From: Polynucleobacter meluiroseus
GTDB lineage: Bacteria > Pseudomonadota > Gammaproteobacteria > Burkholderiales > Burkholderiaceae
DNA: 64,000 nt
Assembly (NCBI RefSeq): GCF_900205755.1
Contig: NZ_OANS01000004.1
Span: 239,369-303,368, forward strand
Direction of reading: 5' to 3'
The notes below the pieces were generated by a model, which saw only the letters and a list, made by a program, of their open reading frames with translations, searched no databases and had not been told where the DNA came from. This document shows positions 27,496 through 37,000 of this stretch, piece after piece. Each line of letters opens with the position of its first letter. The first letter of the stretch is position 1. Made by a program: the position numbers and the translations under genes.

Positions 27496-27720
27496 ATGAA
27501 ATTAACTAAATTATTGACACTTTTTTTACCCATACTCTTCGCGGCTATGGGTCTGACTGCTTGTGGCTCTATCGAGTCTGCGGCGCAAGACGATTGCACG
27601 TCCATCGGTTGGCAGCTTGGGTCTAAGGGCTACCAAGACTGCTACAAAGCACGGCTGTATGAGCGCAAGCTCGACTACTCCATGCCACCAGGTGATCAGC
27701 CAGCACCCTCATTGCTGTGA
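27496..27720 (+). CDS. Small hypothetical lipoprotein
   Basis: A 74-residue protein with a signal peptide and lipobox LTAC (Cys about 23), then a short mature part with two more cysteines (QDDCTSIGW, YQDCYKARLYE) that could form a disulfide. No family recognised. The 217 bases after it hold only the promoter region of the formate dehydrogenase operon. Confidence 0.65.
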   Translation: MKLTKLLTLFLPILFAAMGLTACGSIESAAQDDCTSIGWQLGSKGYQDCYKARLYERKLDYSMPPGDQPAPSLL

Positions 27721-27937
27721 ACCTTGTCAGGTAAAACCCTCAAATTAGCTTCTGGTTGAGCAGGATCAATGAATTTGGGGTATAAATACAGCAAAATGTG
27801 CAGTTATTTTAGTAATTTTGTAATCAAAATATGCTAACCGGGATTATTTGTATAGGCATAACGCCTTCTAAGGATCCAGTTTTTTCGGGTCCCGGTTGAC
27901 AAAAACGATTGCGTTTAAACATTAGAGACTATCGAAT

Positions 27938-29740
27938 ATGAATCATCCTAAACCTTCAAAAGAAGTTGTCGCGGTTGCCGTCGCCACCGCAGATGATTTG
28001 CGGGAGACGATTCGTCGTAAGAGCAAATTAAAAGGTCGCCAAGCTGATGACCAGTCACTTGAAGAAGTCCGCCTTCTTATTGGACCTGCGCCTCACCGCC
28101 GTGACCTACTGATTGAGAACTTGCATCAACTGAACGATGAATACCGTGCCTTGCACGATCGTCATCTTGTGGCCTTAGCCAAAGAGATGAACATACCCAT
28201 GGCTGAAGTGTATGAGGTTGCCACTTTTTATCACCATTTTGAAGTCGTGCGCGGGAATGATCCAGTAGCGGATATTACGATTCGGGTGTGCGATGGTATC
28301 GCTTGCGAATTGGCTGGTGCACAGAATTTACTCAGCAAGTTGCCTGACATATTGGGTAACGATCAAGTTAAAGTGATTGCGGCCCCTTGTATTGGCCGTT
28401 GTGAGCAAGCCCCAGCAGTTGTAGTTCATCAATACCCAGTCTTATTTGCCACTGTCGATAAAGTGGAAGCGGCTGTAAAGAATGGCATGACTATTCAACC
28501 TCCTGCTAGAGATGATGCGAATTTTCATCCTGGGGATTTTGCAGAGCAGGGTATTTCTCAGCAGGGTCCTAACCAAGTAGTTTCTCCAGATTACGTGGGC
28601 TATGAGTCTTACAAGGCTCTAGGCGGTTATTCATTAGCCAAAGAAATTCATTCTGGTAAACACAGTGTTGAGAGCATTATTAAGGCGATGGAAAATTCCG
28701 GCCTGCGCGGTCTTGGCGGTGCGGGTTTCCCGGCGGGTCGTAAGTGGCGTATTGTGAAAGACCAAATCGCGCCTAAGCTGATGGCCGTCAATATTGACGA
28801 AGGTGAGCCAGGGACTTTTAAAGACCGCACTTACTTAGAGCGTGATCCACATCGTTTCTTAGAAGGCATGCTGATTGCCGCTAGCGTGGTTGGGATTGAT
28901 GCTTGCTATATTTACTTGCGCGATGAGTATCATGGCTGCCGTGAATTGCTTGAGTTAGAGCTTACCAAGCTAAGAGCCAACCCTCCTTATCCCTTGCCAT
29001 TGATTGAGTTGCGTCGTGGCGCAGGTGCTTATATTTGCGGAGAAGAATCCGCCATGATCGAGAGCATCGAAGGTAAGCGTGGCGAGCCACGTATGCGTCC
29101 CCCTTATATCGCTCAAGTTGGCTTATTTGGTCGCCCAACCCTCGAACATAACTTTGAAACCCTCTACTGGGTGCGCGATATTGTGCAGCGTGGGCCTGAC
29201 TGGTTTAGCTCCTTTGGTTTAAACGGGCGTAAAGGATTGCGTAGTTTTAGCGTGAGCGGTCGCGTCAATCAACCAGGTGTGAAACTGGCTCCTGCCGGCA
29301 TTACCATCCAAGAACTAATTGATAACTACTGCGGTGGTATGCAAGCTGGTCACCAGTTTTACGGCTATCTGCCTGGTGGCGCTTCCGGCGGTATTTTGCC
29401 CGCCACCATGAATGACATTCCGCTCGACTTTGATACCTTGCAACCCTACGGTTGTTTTATTGGATCAGCAGCTGTGATGGTGTTTAGCGATCAAGATAAA
29501 GCACGCGATATGGCATTGAACGTGATGCGCTTCTTTGAGCACGAGAGCTGCGGTCAATGCACTCCATGTCGTGTTGGTACCAGCAAAGCTGCGCAGTTAA
29601 TGCAAGATACCTCTTGGGATCAAACTACATTGGAAGATCTAGCCACTGTCATGGTGGACGCTTCTATTTGTGGTCTAGGGCAAGCTGCCCCTAACCCGAT
29701 TCGTTGTATTCAGAAATATTTTCCACAAGAAGTTGCCTAA
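27938..29740 (+). CDS. fdsB: NAD-dependent formate dehydrogenase, fused gamma-beta (FdsG-FdsB) subunit
   Basis: Two diaphorase subunits in one chain. The N-terminal NuoE/FdsG-like part (about 1-165) binds a [2Fe-2S] cluster through CDGIAC (near 117) and CIGRC (near 150). The NuoF/FdsB-like part has GLRGLGGAGFPAGRKW (FMN/NAD site, near 257), GAGAYICGEESAMIES, and the [4Fe-4S] ligands CGQCTPC (near 538) with a later CGLGQ. It transfers electrons from the alpha subunit to NAD+. In Cupriavidus the two parts are separate genes. A linker of about 50 residues joins them. A TTGACA sits at 27896 upstream without a clear -10. Confidence 0.93.
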   Translation: MNHPKPSKEVVAVAVATADDLRETIRRKSKLKGRQADDQSLEEVRLLIGPAPHRRDLLIENLHQLNDEYRALHDRHLVALAKEMNIPMAEVYEVATFYHHFEVVRGNDPVADITIRVCDGIACELAGAQNLLSKLPDILGNDQVKVIAAPCIGRCEQAPAVVVHQYPVLFATVDKVEAAVKNGMTIQPPARDDANFHPGDFAEQGISQQGPNQVVSPDYVGYESYKALGGYSLAKEIHSGKHSVESIIKAMENSGLRGLGGAGFPAGRKWRIVKDQIAPKLMAVNIDEGEPGTFKDRTYLERDPHRFLEGMLIAASVVGIDACYIYLRDEYHGCRELLELELTKLRANPPYPLPLIELRRGAGAYICGEESAMIESIEGKRGEPRMRPPYIAQVGLFGRPTLEHNFETLYWVRDIVQRGPDWFSSFGLNGRKGLRSFSVSGRVNQPGVKLAPAGITIQELIDNYCGGMQAGHQFYGYLPGGASGGILPATMNDIPLDFDTLQPYGCFIGSAAVMVFSDQDKARDMALNVMRFFEHESCGQCTPCRVGTSKAAQLMQDTSWDQTTLEDLATVMVDASICGLGQAAPNPIRCIQKYFPQEVA

Positions 29741-29748
29741 GAGTCCCT

Positions 29749-32643
29749 ATGAACGCACCAACCAATCCTAAAGACCTCGAACTACAAACTGTAGAGTTCA
29801 AGCTTGATGGCCAGACCATTGTGGCCTACTCTGGTGAAACCATTCTTAAGGCAGCTAAGCGCCATGGAATCGATATCCCCCATCTTTGCTTTAAAGATGG
29901 TTACCGTGCTGACGGCAATTGCCGCGCATGCGTTGTCGAAATTAATGGCGAGCGCACTTTGGCGCCTAGTTGCTGCCGCAGTGCAACGGCTGGCATGGAA
30001 GTTCAAGCCAATAGTGAGCGTGCTGTTAAGAGTCAAAAACTCGTTTTGGAAATGTTGTTATCCGATATGCCAGACGAGGGTTTTAAGTGGGTAGGAGACA
30101 CGCCGGCTGAAGAAGAAAAAAACCAACATGGTGAACTCAGCACCTGGGCGGCTCGCATGGACGTCACAGTACGTCCTGAGCTGAAGGCAATTCGCCGCGC
30201 TAAAGTGCAAAGCGATATTTCACATCCAGCGATGGCTGTGAATTTAGATGCCTGTATTCAATGTAATCGTTGCGTGCGCGCATGTCGTGAAGAGCAAGTC
30301 AATGATGTGATCGGCTATGCAATGCGTGGCGCACATAGTGAAATCGTTTTCGACTTAAATGACCCAATGGGGGATAGCACCTGCGTTGGTTGTGGCGAGT
30401 GTGTGCAAGCCTGCCCAACTGGCGCGCTGATGCCAAAAGGCTTAATTGGTTCACAAATTGTCGACCGCAAAGTGGATTCAGTTTGCCCATTCTGTGGTGT
30501 TGGTTGTCAAATCACCTACAACGTCAAAGACGAAAAGATTGTTAGCGTTGAAGGTCGTGATGGACCTGCCAACCACAATCGTTTATGCGTTAAAGGTCGC
30601 TTCGGTATGGACTATATCCATAGCCCACAGCGCTTAACCCAACCACTCATTCGTAAAGCAGGCGTACCTAAGCATGAAAACGCCGCGCAAAATCCACAAG
30701 ACTGGTCAGATATTTTCCGTGAAGCGACTTGGGAAGAAGCATTAGAAGCAGCGGGTGGTGGCTTTAAGAAGCTCAAAGATCAATACGGTAATAAGGTGTT
30801 GGCAGGCTTTGGCTCTGCTAAAGGAAGTAATGAAGAAGCGTACTTGTTCCAAAAACTGGTGCGTACTGGTTTCGGTAGCAATAACGTGGACCATTGCACC
30901 CGGCTTTGTCATGCCTCTTCAGTTGCTGCATTGCTAGAAGGTGTTGGATCTGGTGCGGTAAGTAACCAGGTTAATGATGTCGAGCATTCCAGCATGATCA
31001 TTTTGATTGGCTCGAACCCAAGTGCAAACCATCCTGTAGCGGCCACTTGGTTTAAGAATGCTGCTAAGCGCGGCACCAAGATTGTGTTGTGCGATCCGCG
31101 TAAAACAGAGATTAGCAAGCATGCTTGGCGTACGATGCAGTTCAAGCCCGATACCGATGTGGCCATGCTCAATGCATTGATCTTTACGATTATTGAAGAA
31201 GGTTTGGTTGATCAAAACTTTATTAATAATCGCGCCAATAACTTTGAAGCCCTCAAAGAAAATATCAAAGGCTATAGCCCAGAAATCATGGCGCCTATCT
31301 GCGGTATTTCCGCAGAAACCTTGCGCGAGGTTGCCCGTGAATTTGCCACTACGAAGTCAGCGATGATTTTGTGGGGCATGGGTATTAGTCAGCACGTACA
31401 CGGCACTGATAATGCGCGTTGCTTGATTGCCTTAGTCAGTATCACCGGTCAAATTGGTAAGCCAGGCTCTGGTTTGCATCCTTTGCGCGGTCAGAACAAC
31501 GTGCAGGGTGCGAGTGATGCAGGCTTGATCCCAATGATGTTCCCTAACTATCAGCGCGTCGATAACCCAGAAGCGCATGCTTGGTTTGAGAAGTTCTGGG
31601 ATACCCCATTAGATAGCAAGCCGGGTTACACGGTGGTTGAGATCATGCATAAGATCACGGCGCCAGACAGTGATCCGGATAAGATTCGCGGCATGTATGT
31701 CGAGGGTGAGAACCCAGCCATGAGTGACCCCGATTTAAATCATGCACGTCACGCTTTAGCTTCTTTGGATCTCTTGGTTGTGCAAGATATCTTCATGACT
31801 GAAACTGCCTTATTGGCTGACGTGGTCTTACCAGCAAGTGCTTGGCCAGAAAAAGTCGGTACTGCAAGTAATACCGACCGTATGGTTCAGATGGGCAAGA
31901 AAGCGATTGAGCCTCCAGGCAATGCTAAGCCGGATTTGTGGATCATTCAGCAAATTGCAAAACGCATGGGCTTGAACTGGAATTACCAAGGGCCTGATGC
32001 TGGTGTAGCAGAGGTCTACGATGAAATGCGTCAAGCAATGCATGCGGCAATTGAGGGTATTACTTGGGATCGTTTGGAGAGGGAATCAAGCGTTACCTAT
32101 CCTTGCCTTTCTGCAGAAGATCCAGGACGCCCAATTGTGTTCGATGACCACTTTGCGACTAAAGATGGCCGAGTCAAATTGGTCCCAGCGGACATTATTT
32201 ACGCCGATGAAAGACCAGATGCTGAGTTCCCATTTGTATTGATTACGGGTCGTCAGTTAGAGCATTGGCATACAGGCAGTATGACGCGCCGTGCGACTGT
32301 TTTAGATGCGATTGAGCCAATGGCAACGGTATCGATGAATGGTGAGGACATGACGGCCTTGGGAGTATCAGCCGGTGATGTCATTACTGTGCAGTCTCGT
32401 CGTGGCGAAGTAGGAATACACGTCCGTAGGGATGATGGTACGCCGCATGGTGTGATCTTTATTCCGTTTGCTTACTATGAGGCAGCCGCCAACTTAATTA
32501 CCAATGCTGCTCTTGATCCGTTCGGTAAGATTCCGGAGTTCAAGTATTGCGCCGTGAAGTTGATTAAAGGGGGCACTGCAGCTGTTGTCATGGGTTACGG
32601 TACTAATGACCCTGAAAGACAGGAAGTGGTGGCTACATCCTGA
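29749..32643 (+). CDS. fdsA: NAD-dependent formate dehydrogenase alpha subunit (molybdenum/tungsten)
   Basis: Catalytic subunit oxidising formate to CO2. Domains in order: N-terminal [2Fe-2S] (HLCFKDGYRADGNCRAC), two [4Fe-4S] (CIQCNRCVRAC and CVGCGECVQACPTG), the bis-MGD domain with its own cluster (CPFCGVGC), then the metal-ligating Cys387 followed by the catalytic His in TRLCHASS. The C-terminal MGD domain has TGRQLEHWHTGSMTRR. Length 964 is normal. The start at 29749 is eight bases after fdsB. No fdsC/fdhD chaperone or fdsD follows; a terminator comes at once. Confidence 0.95.
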   Translation: MNAPTNPKDLELQTVEFKLDGQTIVAYSGETILKAAKRHGIDIPHLCFKDGYRADGNCRACVVEINGERTLAPSCCRSATAGMEVQANSERAVKSQKLVLEMLLSDMPDEGFKWVGDTPAEEEKNQHGELSTWAARMDVTVRPELKAIRRAKVQSDISHPAMAVNLDACIQCNRCVRACREEQVNDVIGYAMRGAHSEIVFDLNDPMGDSTCVGCGECVQACPTGALMPKGLIGSQIVDRKVDSVCPFCGVGCQITYNVKDEKIVSVEGRDGPANHNRLCVKGRFGMDYIHSPQRLTQPLIRKAGVPKHENAAQNPQDWSDIFREATWEEALEAAGGGFKKLKDQYGNKVLAGFGSAKGSNEEAYLFQKLVRTGFGSNNVDHCTRLCHASSVAALLEGVGSGAVSNQVNDVEHSSMIILIGSNPSANHPVAATWFKNAAKRGTKIVLCDPRKTEISKHAWRTMQFKPDTDVAMLNALIFTIIEEGLVDQNFINNRANNFEALKENIKGYSPEIMAPICGISAETLREVAREFATTKSAMILWGMGISQHVHGTDNARCLIALVSITGQIGKPGSGLHPLRGQNNVQGASDAGLIPMMFPNYQRVDNPEAHAWFEKFWDTPLDSKPGYTVVEIMHKITAPDSDPDKIRGMYVEGENPAMSDPDLNHARHALASLDLLVVQDIFMTETALLADVVLPASAWPEKVGTASNTDRMVQMGKKAIEPPGNAKPDLWIIQQIAKRMGLNWNYQGPDAGVAEVYDEMRQAMHAAIEGITWDRLERESSVTYPCLSAEDPGRPIVFDDHFATKDGRVKLVPADIIYADERPDAEFPFVLITGRQLEHWHTGSMTRRATVLDAIEPMATVSMNGEDMTALGVSAGDVITVQSRRGEVGIHVRRDDGTPHGVIFIPFAYYEAAANLITNAALDPFGKIPEFKYCAVKLIKGGTAAVVMGYGTNDPERQEVVATS

Positions 32644-32658
32644 GGTGATCTTCCTCTA

Positions 32659-32690
32659 TAAAATAGCCACCTGCGGGTGGCTATTTTATT
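32659..32690. terminator. Terminator after fdsA
   Basis: A thirteen-pair hairpin (TAAAATAGCCACC 32659-32671 with GGTGGCTATTTTA 32676-32688) with a TGCG loop, T-rich at the 3' side and A-rich at the 5' side. It ends the formate dehydrogenase operon and insulates the toxin-antitoxin pair. Confidence 0.88.
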
Positions 32691-32711
32691 GTAATGTCCC
32701 CGAAGTACGCC

Positions 32712-32729
32712 TTACTACTTTTGTAGTAA
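32712..32729. promoter_or_regulatory. Palindromic operator candidate of the toxin-antitoxin pair
   Basis: A perfect inverted repeat, TTACTAC-TTTT-GTAGTAA, lies 23 bases before the antitoxin ATG and overlaps the likely promoter. Type II antitoxins usually repress their own operon through such sites. Confidence 0.65.
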
Positions 32730-32751
32730 AATCAGTCTAACAGGGGGCAAT

Positions 32752-32979
32752 ATGGGTATGCCAGTAAGAATTGACGACAATTTATATGAATTAGCCAAGT
32801 CTGAGGCGAAGACGGAGCATCGGACTATTGCTGGTCAAATTGAATTCTGGGCAACCGTCGGACGGGCGGCAATAGACAACCCCGATCTTCCCATTGCCTT
32901 CATCACAGCATCTCTTGCCTCCCTAGCTGAGCCAAGAGAGGAGAGCACCCCTTTTATTCCCCGCTCTAAGAAGGATTGA
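32752..32979 (+). CDS. Antitoxin, ParD-like (type II)
   Basis: A 75-residue protein starting MGMPVRIDDNLYELAKSEA, a ribbon-helix-helix-like N-terminus, with HRTIAGQIEFWATVGRAAIDNP as in ParD-like antitoxins. The C-terminus is flexible and charged, as expected for toxin binding. AGGGGG lies just upstream. Its stop overlaps the toxin start (TGATG). Confidence 0.8.
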   Translation: MGMPVRIDDNLYELAKSEAKTEHRTIAGQIEFWATVGRAAIDNPDLPIAFITASLASLAEPREESTPFIPRSKKD

Positions 32980-33257
32980 TGGCGTATTCAATTCTGCAAA
33001 CTCGCCGTTTTGCCAGACAATACAAAAAATTAAATGACAAAACTGCTAAGGATGTTGATGAGGCTGTAATCCTTATATGTGATGCGCCGAGAGTGGGTGA
33101 GAAAAAGAAGGGTGATTTAAGCTCCTTGATAGTCTATAAGTTTAAAAGTCATGGACAGCAATTGCTCCTTGGCTATTCTTTAGATGATGGGCTTAGGTTG
33201 ACTTATCTCGAGGCTATTGCACCGCACGAAAATTTCATCACAGACATTAAAAGGTAA
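32979..33257 (+). CDS. Toxin, RelE/ParE family
   Basis: A 92-residue basic protein. ILQTRRFARQYKKLNDKTAKDVDEAV is the two-helix RelE/ParE N-terminus, and DLSSLIVYKFKSHGQQLLLGYSL and LEAIAPHENFITDIKR form the sheet and C-terminal helix. RelE proteins cut ribosome-bound mRNA and ParE proteins block gyrase; which applies here is not clear. The start at 32979 overlaps the antitoxin stop, so translation is coupled. Confidence 0.85.
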   Translation: MAYSILQTRRFARQYKKLNDKTAKDVDEAVILICDAPRVGEKKKGDLSSLIVYKFKSHGQQLLLGYSLDDGLRLTYLEAIAPHENFITDIKR

Positions 33258-33294
33258 ACGGAGTGCGTTTTTTACATTGCCCTTAGAATGAATC

Positions 33295-34956
33295 ATGTCT
33301 AGCTCAAATCCCACATCATCTCAAACTCCAAATTCAACTGAATTACCGATCCTGATTATCGGTGCAGGCCTTGCTGGTCTGACTGTAGCCTTGCATTTAG
33401 CCGAAACGCAACCCGTCATCATCATGGCCAAACGTGCCCTTGGTGAAGGCGCAACGGCGTGGGCTCAAGGCGGCATTGTAGGGGTGGTTGATAAGGAGCA
33501 CGACAGCACTGACTCTCATGTAGCTGACACCTTGGATGCGGGCGCAGGCTTGGTGATCGAAGACACGGCTCGATACATTGCTGAAGAAAGTGCCGATGCG
33601 ATTAAGTGGTTAGTGGAGCAAGGCGTGCCATTTACGACGGATGCAGATGGCCCAATGGGTTTGCATTTAACGCGCGAGGGTGGGCACAGTCATCGTCGCA
33701 TTGCGCACGCTGCAGATGCTACTGGTAAAGCCATTCACGAAGTCTTATTAGATAAAGCGCGTGAGCATAAAAATATTCAATTGTTGGAGCATTGGATTGC
33801 GCTTGATCTCATCACCAATCGACACCTTGATGCAAAGGCGCAGATTGGTAAACTAAATCGTTGTTATGGTGTTTATGCTTTAGACATCAAAAATAACCAT
33901 GTAGAAACCATTGAAGCCAAAGCGGTTGTGCTCGCCACGGGTGGTGTGGGTAAGGTCTATCGTTATACGAGCAATCCCGATACGGCTACTGGCGATGGCA
34001 TTGCAATGGCTTGGCGTGCAGGTTGCAGCGTCGGAAACATGGAATTTATTCAGTTTCATCCAACCTGCTTGTATCACCCCAGTGATCGCACCTTCTTGAT
34101 TACGGAAGCCTTGCGAGGTGAGGGTGGCCTACTCAAGTTACTCGATGGCACTCGTTTCATGCCGCAGCATGATGAACGTAATGAGTTAGCGCCTCGCGAT
34201 ATTGTGGCTCGCTCAATCGACTTTGAAATGAAGAAGCACGGCCTTGACTACGTGCTCTTGGATGCCACACATTTAGGTGCGGACTTCATCAAAGAGCACT
34301 TCCCGATGATTTATGCGCGCTGTTTAAGTCTGGGGCTTGATATAACAAAAGAGGCTATTCCAGTCGTACCGGCAGCCCATTACACCTGTGGTGGTGTGGT
34401 CACCGATCTGAAGGGCCGCACAGACCTAGCTGGACTTTATGCAGTAGGTGAGGCTACATATACCGGCTTACATGGCGCCAATCGTTTGGCCAGTAATTCT
34501 TTACTGGAATGTATTGTGATTGGTAAAGCTGCTGCGGCAGATATTTCTGAGCAAGCTAGCCCTGTCATGCCTGACCTGCCTTTATGGGATGAGAGTCAGG
34601 TCGAGAATGCGGATGAACAAGTGGTGATTGCACACAACTGGGATGAACTCCGATCCTTGATGTGGAATTACGTGGGCATCGTCAGAACCAACCGTCGCCT
34701 AGAACGCGCTCTACACCGCATCAAACTCCTGCGCTATGAGGTGCAAGAGTATTACGCTAACTTTAAGGTAACGCGCGACCTCATTGAATTGCGTAACTTG
34801 CTCGAGTGTGCTGAACTCATTGTCCGCTCCGCTTTAATGCGGAAGGAAAGTAGGGGGCTGCATTACAGCCGAGATTACCCGGATACTAGAACCGTTGCTC
34901 AGCCAACAATTTTGAATCCGCACACGGAGAGTGTTGCTGAGAAAGTAATTCTGTAA
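33295..34956 (+). CDS. nadB: L-aspartate oxidase
   Basis: FAD enzyme making iminoaspartate, the first step of de novo NAD synthesis. FAD-binding GAGLAGLTVALHLAE (from residue 23), the succinate-dehydrogenase-like LTREGGHSHRRIAHAADATG, YHPSDRTFLITEALRGEGG, and AAHYTCGGV are all present. The last 100 residues form the helical domain (RTNRRLERAL). It converges with nadC, only five bases apart. Confidence 0.96.
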   Translation: MSSSNPTSSQTPNSTELPILIIGAGLAGLTVALHLAETQPVIIMAKRALGEGATAWAQGGIVGVVDKEHDSTDSHVADTLDAGAGLVIEDTARYIAEESADAIKWLVEQGVPFTTDADGPMGLHLTREGGHSHRRIAHAADATGKAIHEVLLDKAREHKNIQLLEHWIALDLITNRHLDAKAQIGKLNRCYGVYALDIKNNHVETIEAKAVVLATGGVGKVYRYTSNPDTATGDGIAMAWRAGCSVGNMEFIQFHPTCLYHPSDRTFLITEALRGEGGLLKLLDGTRFMPQHDERNELAPRDIVARSIDFEMKKHGLDYVLLDATHLGADFIKEHFPMIYARCLSLGLDITKEAIPVVPAAHYTCGGVVTDLKGRTDLAGLYAVGEATYTGLHGANRLASNSLLECIVIGKAAAADISEQASPVMPDLPLWDESQVENADEQVVIAHNWDELRSLMWNYVGIVRTNRRLERALHRIKLLRYEVQEYYANFKVTRDLIELRNLLECAELIVRSALMRKESRGLHYSRDYPDTRTVAQPTILNPHTESVAEKVIL

Positions 34957-34961
34957 GGATA

Positions 34962-35819
34962 TTAGGCGGCTATTCGCAGTGAAAAATCCACTGCATGAAC
35001 ATCTTTAGTTAGTTTTCCTAAGGAAATTCGATCGACCCCAGTGGCAGCAATCGCGCGCATTTGTTCTAAGTCTATTCCGCCAGAGGCTTCTAAGAGCGCG
35101 CGACCTTGATTTATCTCAACCGCTTCGCGCATTTGTGCAATCGTGAAATTATCCATCAGGATGCTGACCGCTCCCGCAGCTAAGGCTTCCTCTAATTGAG
35201 CCAGCGTTTCTACTTCCACCTGAATCGTTACCCCAGAATTTAATCCTTGTGCTGCTTTAATGGCTGCAGTAACACTGCCTGCTGCAGCGATATGATTTTC
35301 TTTAATGAGGATGCCGTGCCATAAGGCCATACGTTGGTTTTGACCGCCACCCACGCGCACGGCATACTTTTGGGCCTGTCTCATTCCAGGGATGGTTTTA
35401 CGAGTGTCCAATACAGCGCATCCTTGTGGATTAGGGCTTACGCCTGCAATAGCATCGACATGCTGACGAGTAATGCTGGCAGTCCAAGACAAGGTTTGCA
35501 AGAAATTAATACAGGCACGCTCCGCCGAGAGTAAAGCCCGTGAATTAGCCTCAATATCACACACTGGTGTGTCGGCCTGCGTGAGATCACCCTCCGCATA
35601 GTGCCATGTAATTTTGGCTGAAGGGTCTAATCTTTTGAGCGTTTCTTCAAACCAAGCGATACCGCAGAGGACGGCTGATTGGCGAACAAGGAGTTGGGCG
35701 CGCACTGGTTTGCTAGGCACTAAGTTGGCGGTCCAATCCCCTGTGCCAATATCTTCCGCGAGGGCATCGTCAATATTGCGTTGCCGCGCTTGCTCTAAGA
35801 TTTCGTTTTGCTCAAGCAT
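34962..35819 (-). CDS. nadC: Nicotinate-nucleotide pyrophosphorylase (carboxylating)
   Basis: Converts quinolinate and PRPP to nicotinate mononucleotide. Motifs: EDIGTGDWT at the N-terminus, CAVLDTRKTIPGMR, KYAVRVGGGQNQRMALWHGILIKENHI, VEVETLAQLEEAL and a C-terminal LEASGGIDLEQM. Length 285 is normal. It lies 23 bases after nadA, in pathway order. Confidence 0.96.
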   Translation of the reverse strand: MLEQNEILEQARQRNIDDALAEDIGTGDWTANLVPSKPVRAQLLVRQSAVLCGIAWFEETLKRLDPSAKITWHYAEGDLTQADTPVCDIEANSRALLSAERACINFLQTLSWTASITRQHVDAIAGVSPNPQGCAVLDTRKTIPGMRQAQKYAVRVGGGQNQRMALWHGILIKENHIAAAGSVTAAIKAAQGLNSGVTIQVEVETLAQLEEALAAGAVSILMDNFTIAQMREAVEINQGRALLEASGGIDLEQMRAIAATGVDRISLGKLTKDVHAVDFSLRIAA

Positions 35820-35842
35820 GGATTTAGTGGTCGGCCAGTAAA

Positions 35843-36964
35843 TTACGCAGCACCGATATTCTTCACAAAGCCATGCTGTGCTTTAGCTAGTAAGTCAGGA
35901 TGATTTTTGGTGAAGTCGAGCATGCGTTCGATGCAAGAGAGTGCCGCTACTCTGATGGGTTCATCAACAAAGATTTCGCCGGAAGCATTTTCTAGGCAAT
36001 CTAAGATCCCTTGCAAGCCATTCATGGCCATCCAAGGGCAGTGCGCACAGCTCTTGCATGTGGCGCTATTACCTGCAGTAGGGGCTTCAATTAATTTCTT
36101 ATGAGGCGCTAGCTGCTGCATGCGATGCAAGATACCTTTGTCGGTTGCCACAATGTATTCTGTAGCTGAACCTTCGACCACGGCTTTAATCATGGCGGAG
36201 GTTGATCCCACGACATCTGCCAAATCGACCACAGCTTGTGGTGACTCTGGATGTACCAACACCATCGCGTTAGGATATTGAGCCATGAGGAGATCTAGTT
36301 CAACGGCCTTGAATTCATCATGGACGATGCAAGCACCGTTCCACAGCAACATGTCTGCACCCGTTTGCTCTTGAATATACCGACCTAAATGCCGGTCAGG
36401 AGCCCAAAGGATTTTTTTACCTGCTAAGTTCAGTTGGTGGACGATAGCCAAAGCACATGAGCTAGTGACCATCCAATCCGCTTGGGCTTTCACTGCGGCG
36501 CTGGTATTGGCATAGACCACAACAACACGATCAGGATGGGCAGCCCTAAACTTAGCAAAATCACTAGCATCGCAACCTAAATCGAGCGAGCAGGTGGCAT
36601 CCAAATCCGGCATGAAGACGCGTTTTTCAGGACTTAATATTTTGGCTGTCTCACCCATGAAGCGCACGCCAGCCACAATCAAATTTTTGGCAGGGTGACT
36701 TTTGCCAAAGCGAGCCATTTCTAAAGAGTCGGCTACCATACCGCCCGTTTCTAAGGCCAAGTCTTGGATATCTCCATCGACATAGTAATGCGCGACCAAA
36801 GCAACGTCTTTTTCAAGCAATAATTGTTTGATGCGGGCAATCACCGCAGCTTTGTCAGTACCCTCTAGGTGCGGCGGCGTCTTTGCCCAAGCTTGGGCGG
36901 TGCAGGTTAAACCTGCAGAGTCTTGTTGGGGGTAGTCGAACGCTAAAAGGGTATCTGAGCTCAT
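35843..36964 (-). CDS. nadA: Quinolinate synthase
   Basis: [4Fe-4S] enzyme condensing iminoaspartate with dihydroxyacetone phosphate. Markers: [32 protein letters not shown], the cluster cysteines in [25 protein letters not shown], and [12 protein letters not shown]. The ATG at 36964 (373 residues) is preferred over one six codons earlier. It is followed by nadC. Confidence 0.95.
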   Translation of the reverse strand: MSSDTLLAFDYPQQDSAGLTCTAQAWAKTPPHLEGTDKAAVIARIKQLLLEKDVALVAHYYVDGDIQDLALETGGMVADSLEMARFGKSHPAKNLIVAGVRFMGETAKILSPEKRVFMPDLDATCSLDLGCDASDFAKFRAAHPDRVVVVYANTSAAVKAQADWMVTSSCALAIVHQLNLAGKKILWAPDRHLGRYIQEQTGADMLLWNGACIVHDEFKAVELDLLMAQYPNAMVLVHPESPQAVVDLADVVGSTSAMIKAVVEGSATEYIVATDKGILHRMQQLAPHKKLIEAPTAGNSATCKSCAHCPWMAMNGLQGILDCLENASGEIFVDEPIRVAALSCIERMLDFTKNHPDLLAKAQHGFVKNIGAA

Positions 36965-37000
36965 AAAGCATTTTAACGCCACGGATACATTGCTGCTGAT

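Noticed and set aside
27721..27937. Riboswitch or regulator site upstream of formate dehydrogenase
   Set aside because: I see a TTGACA and short inverted repeats but no recognisable aptamer or strong dyad; evidence is too weak for a feature.
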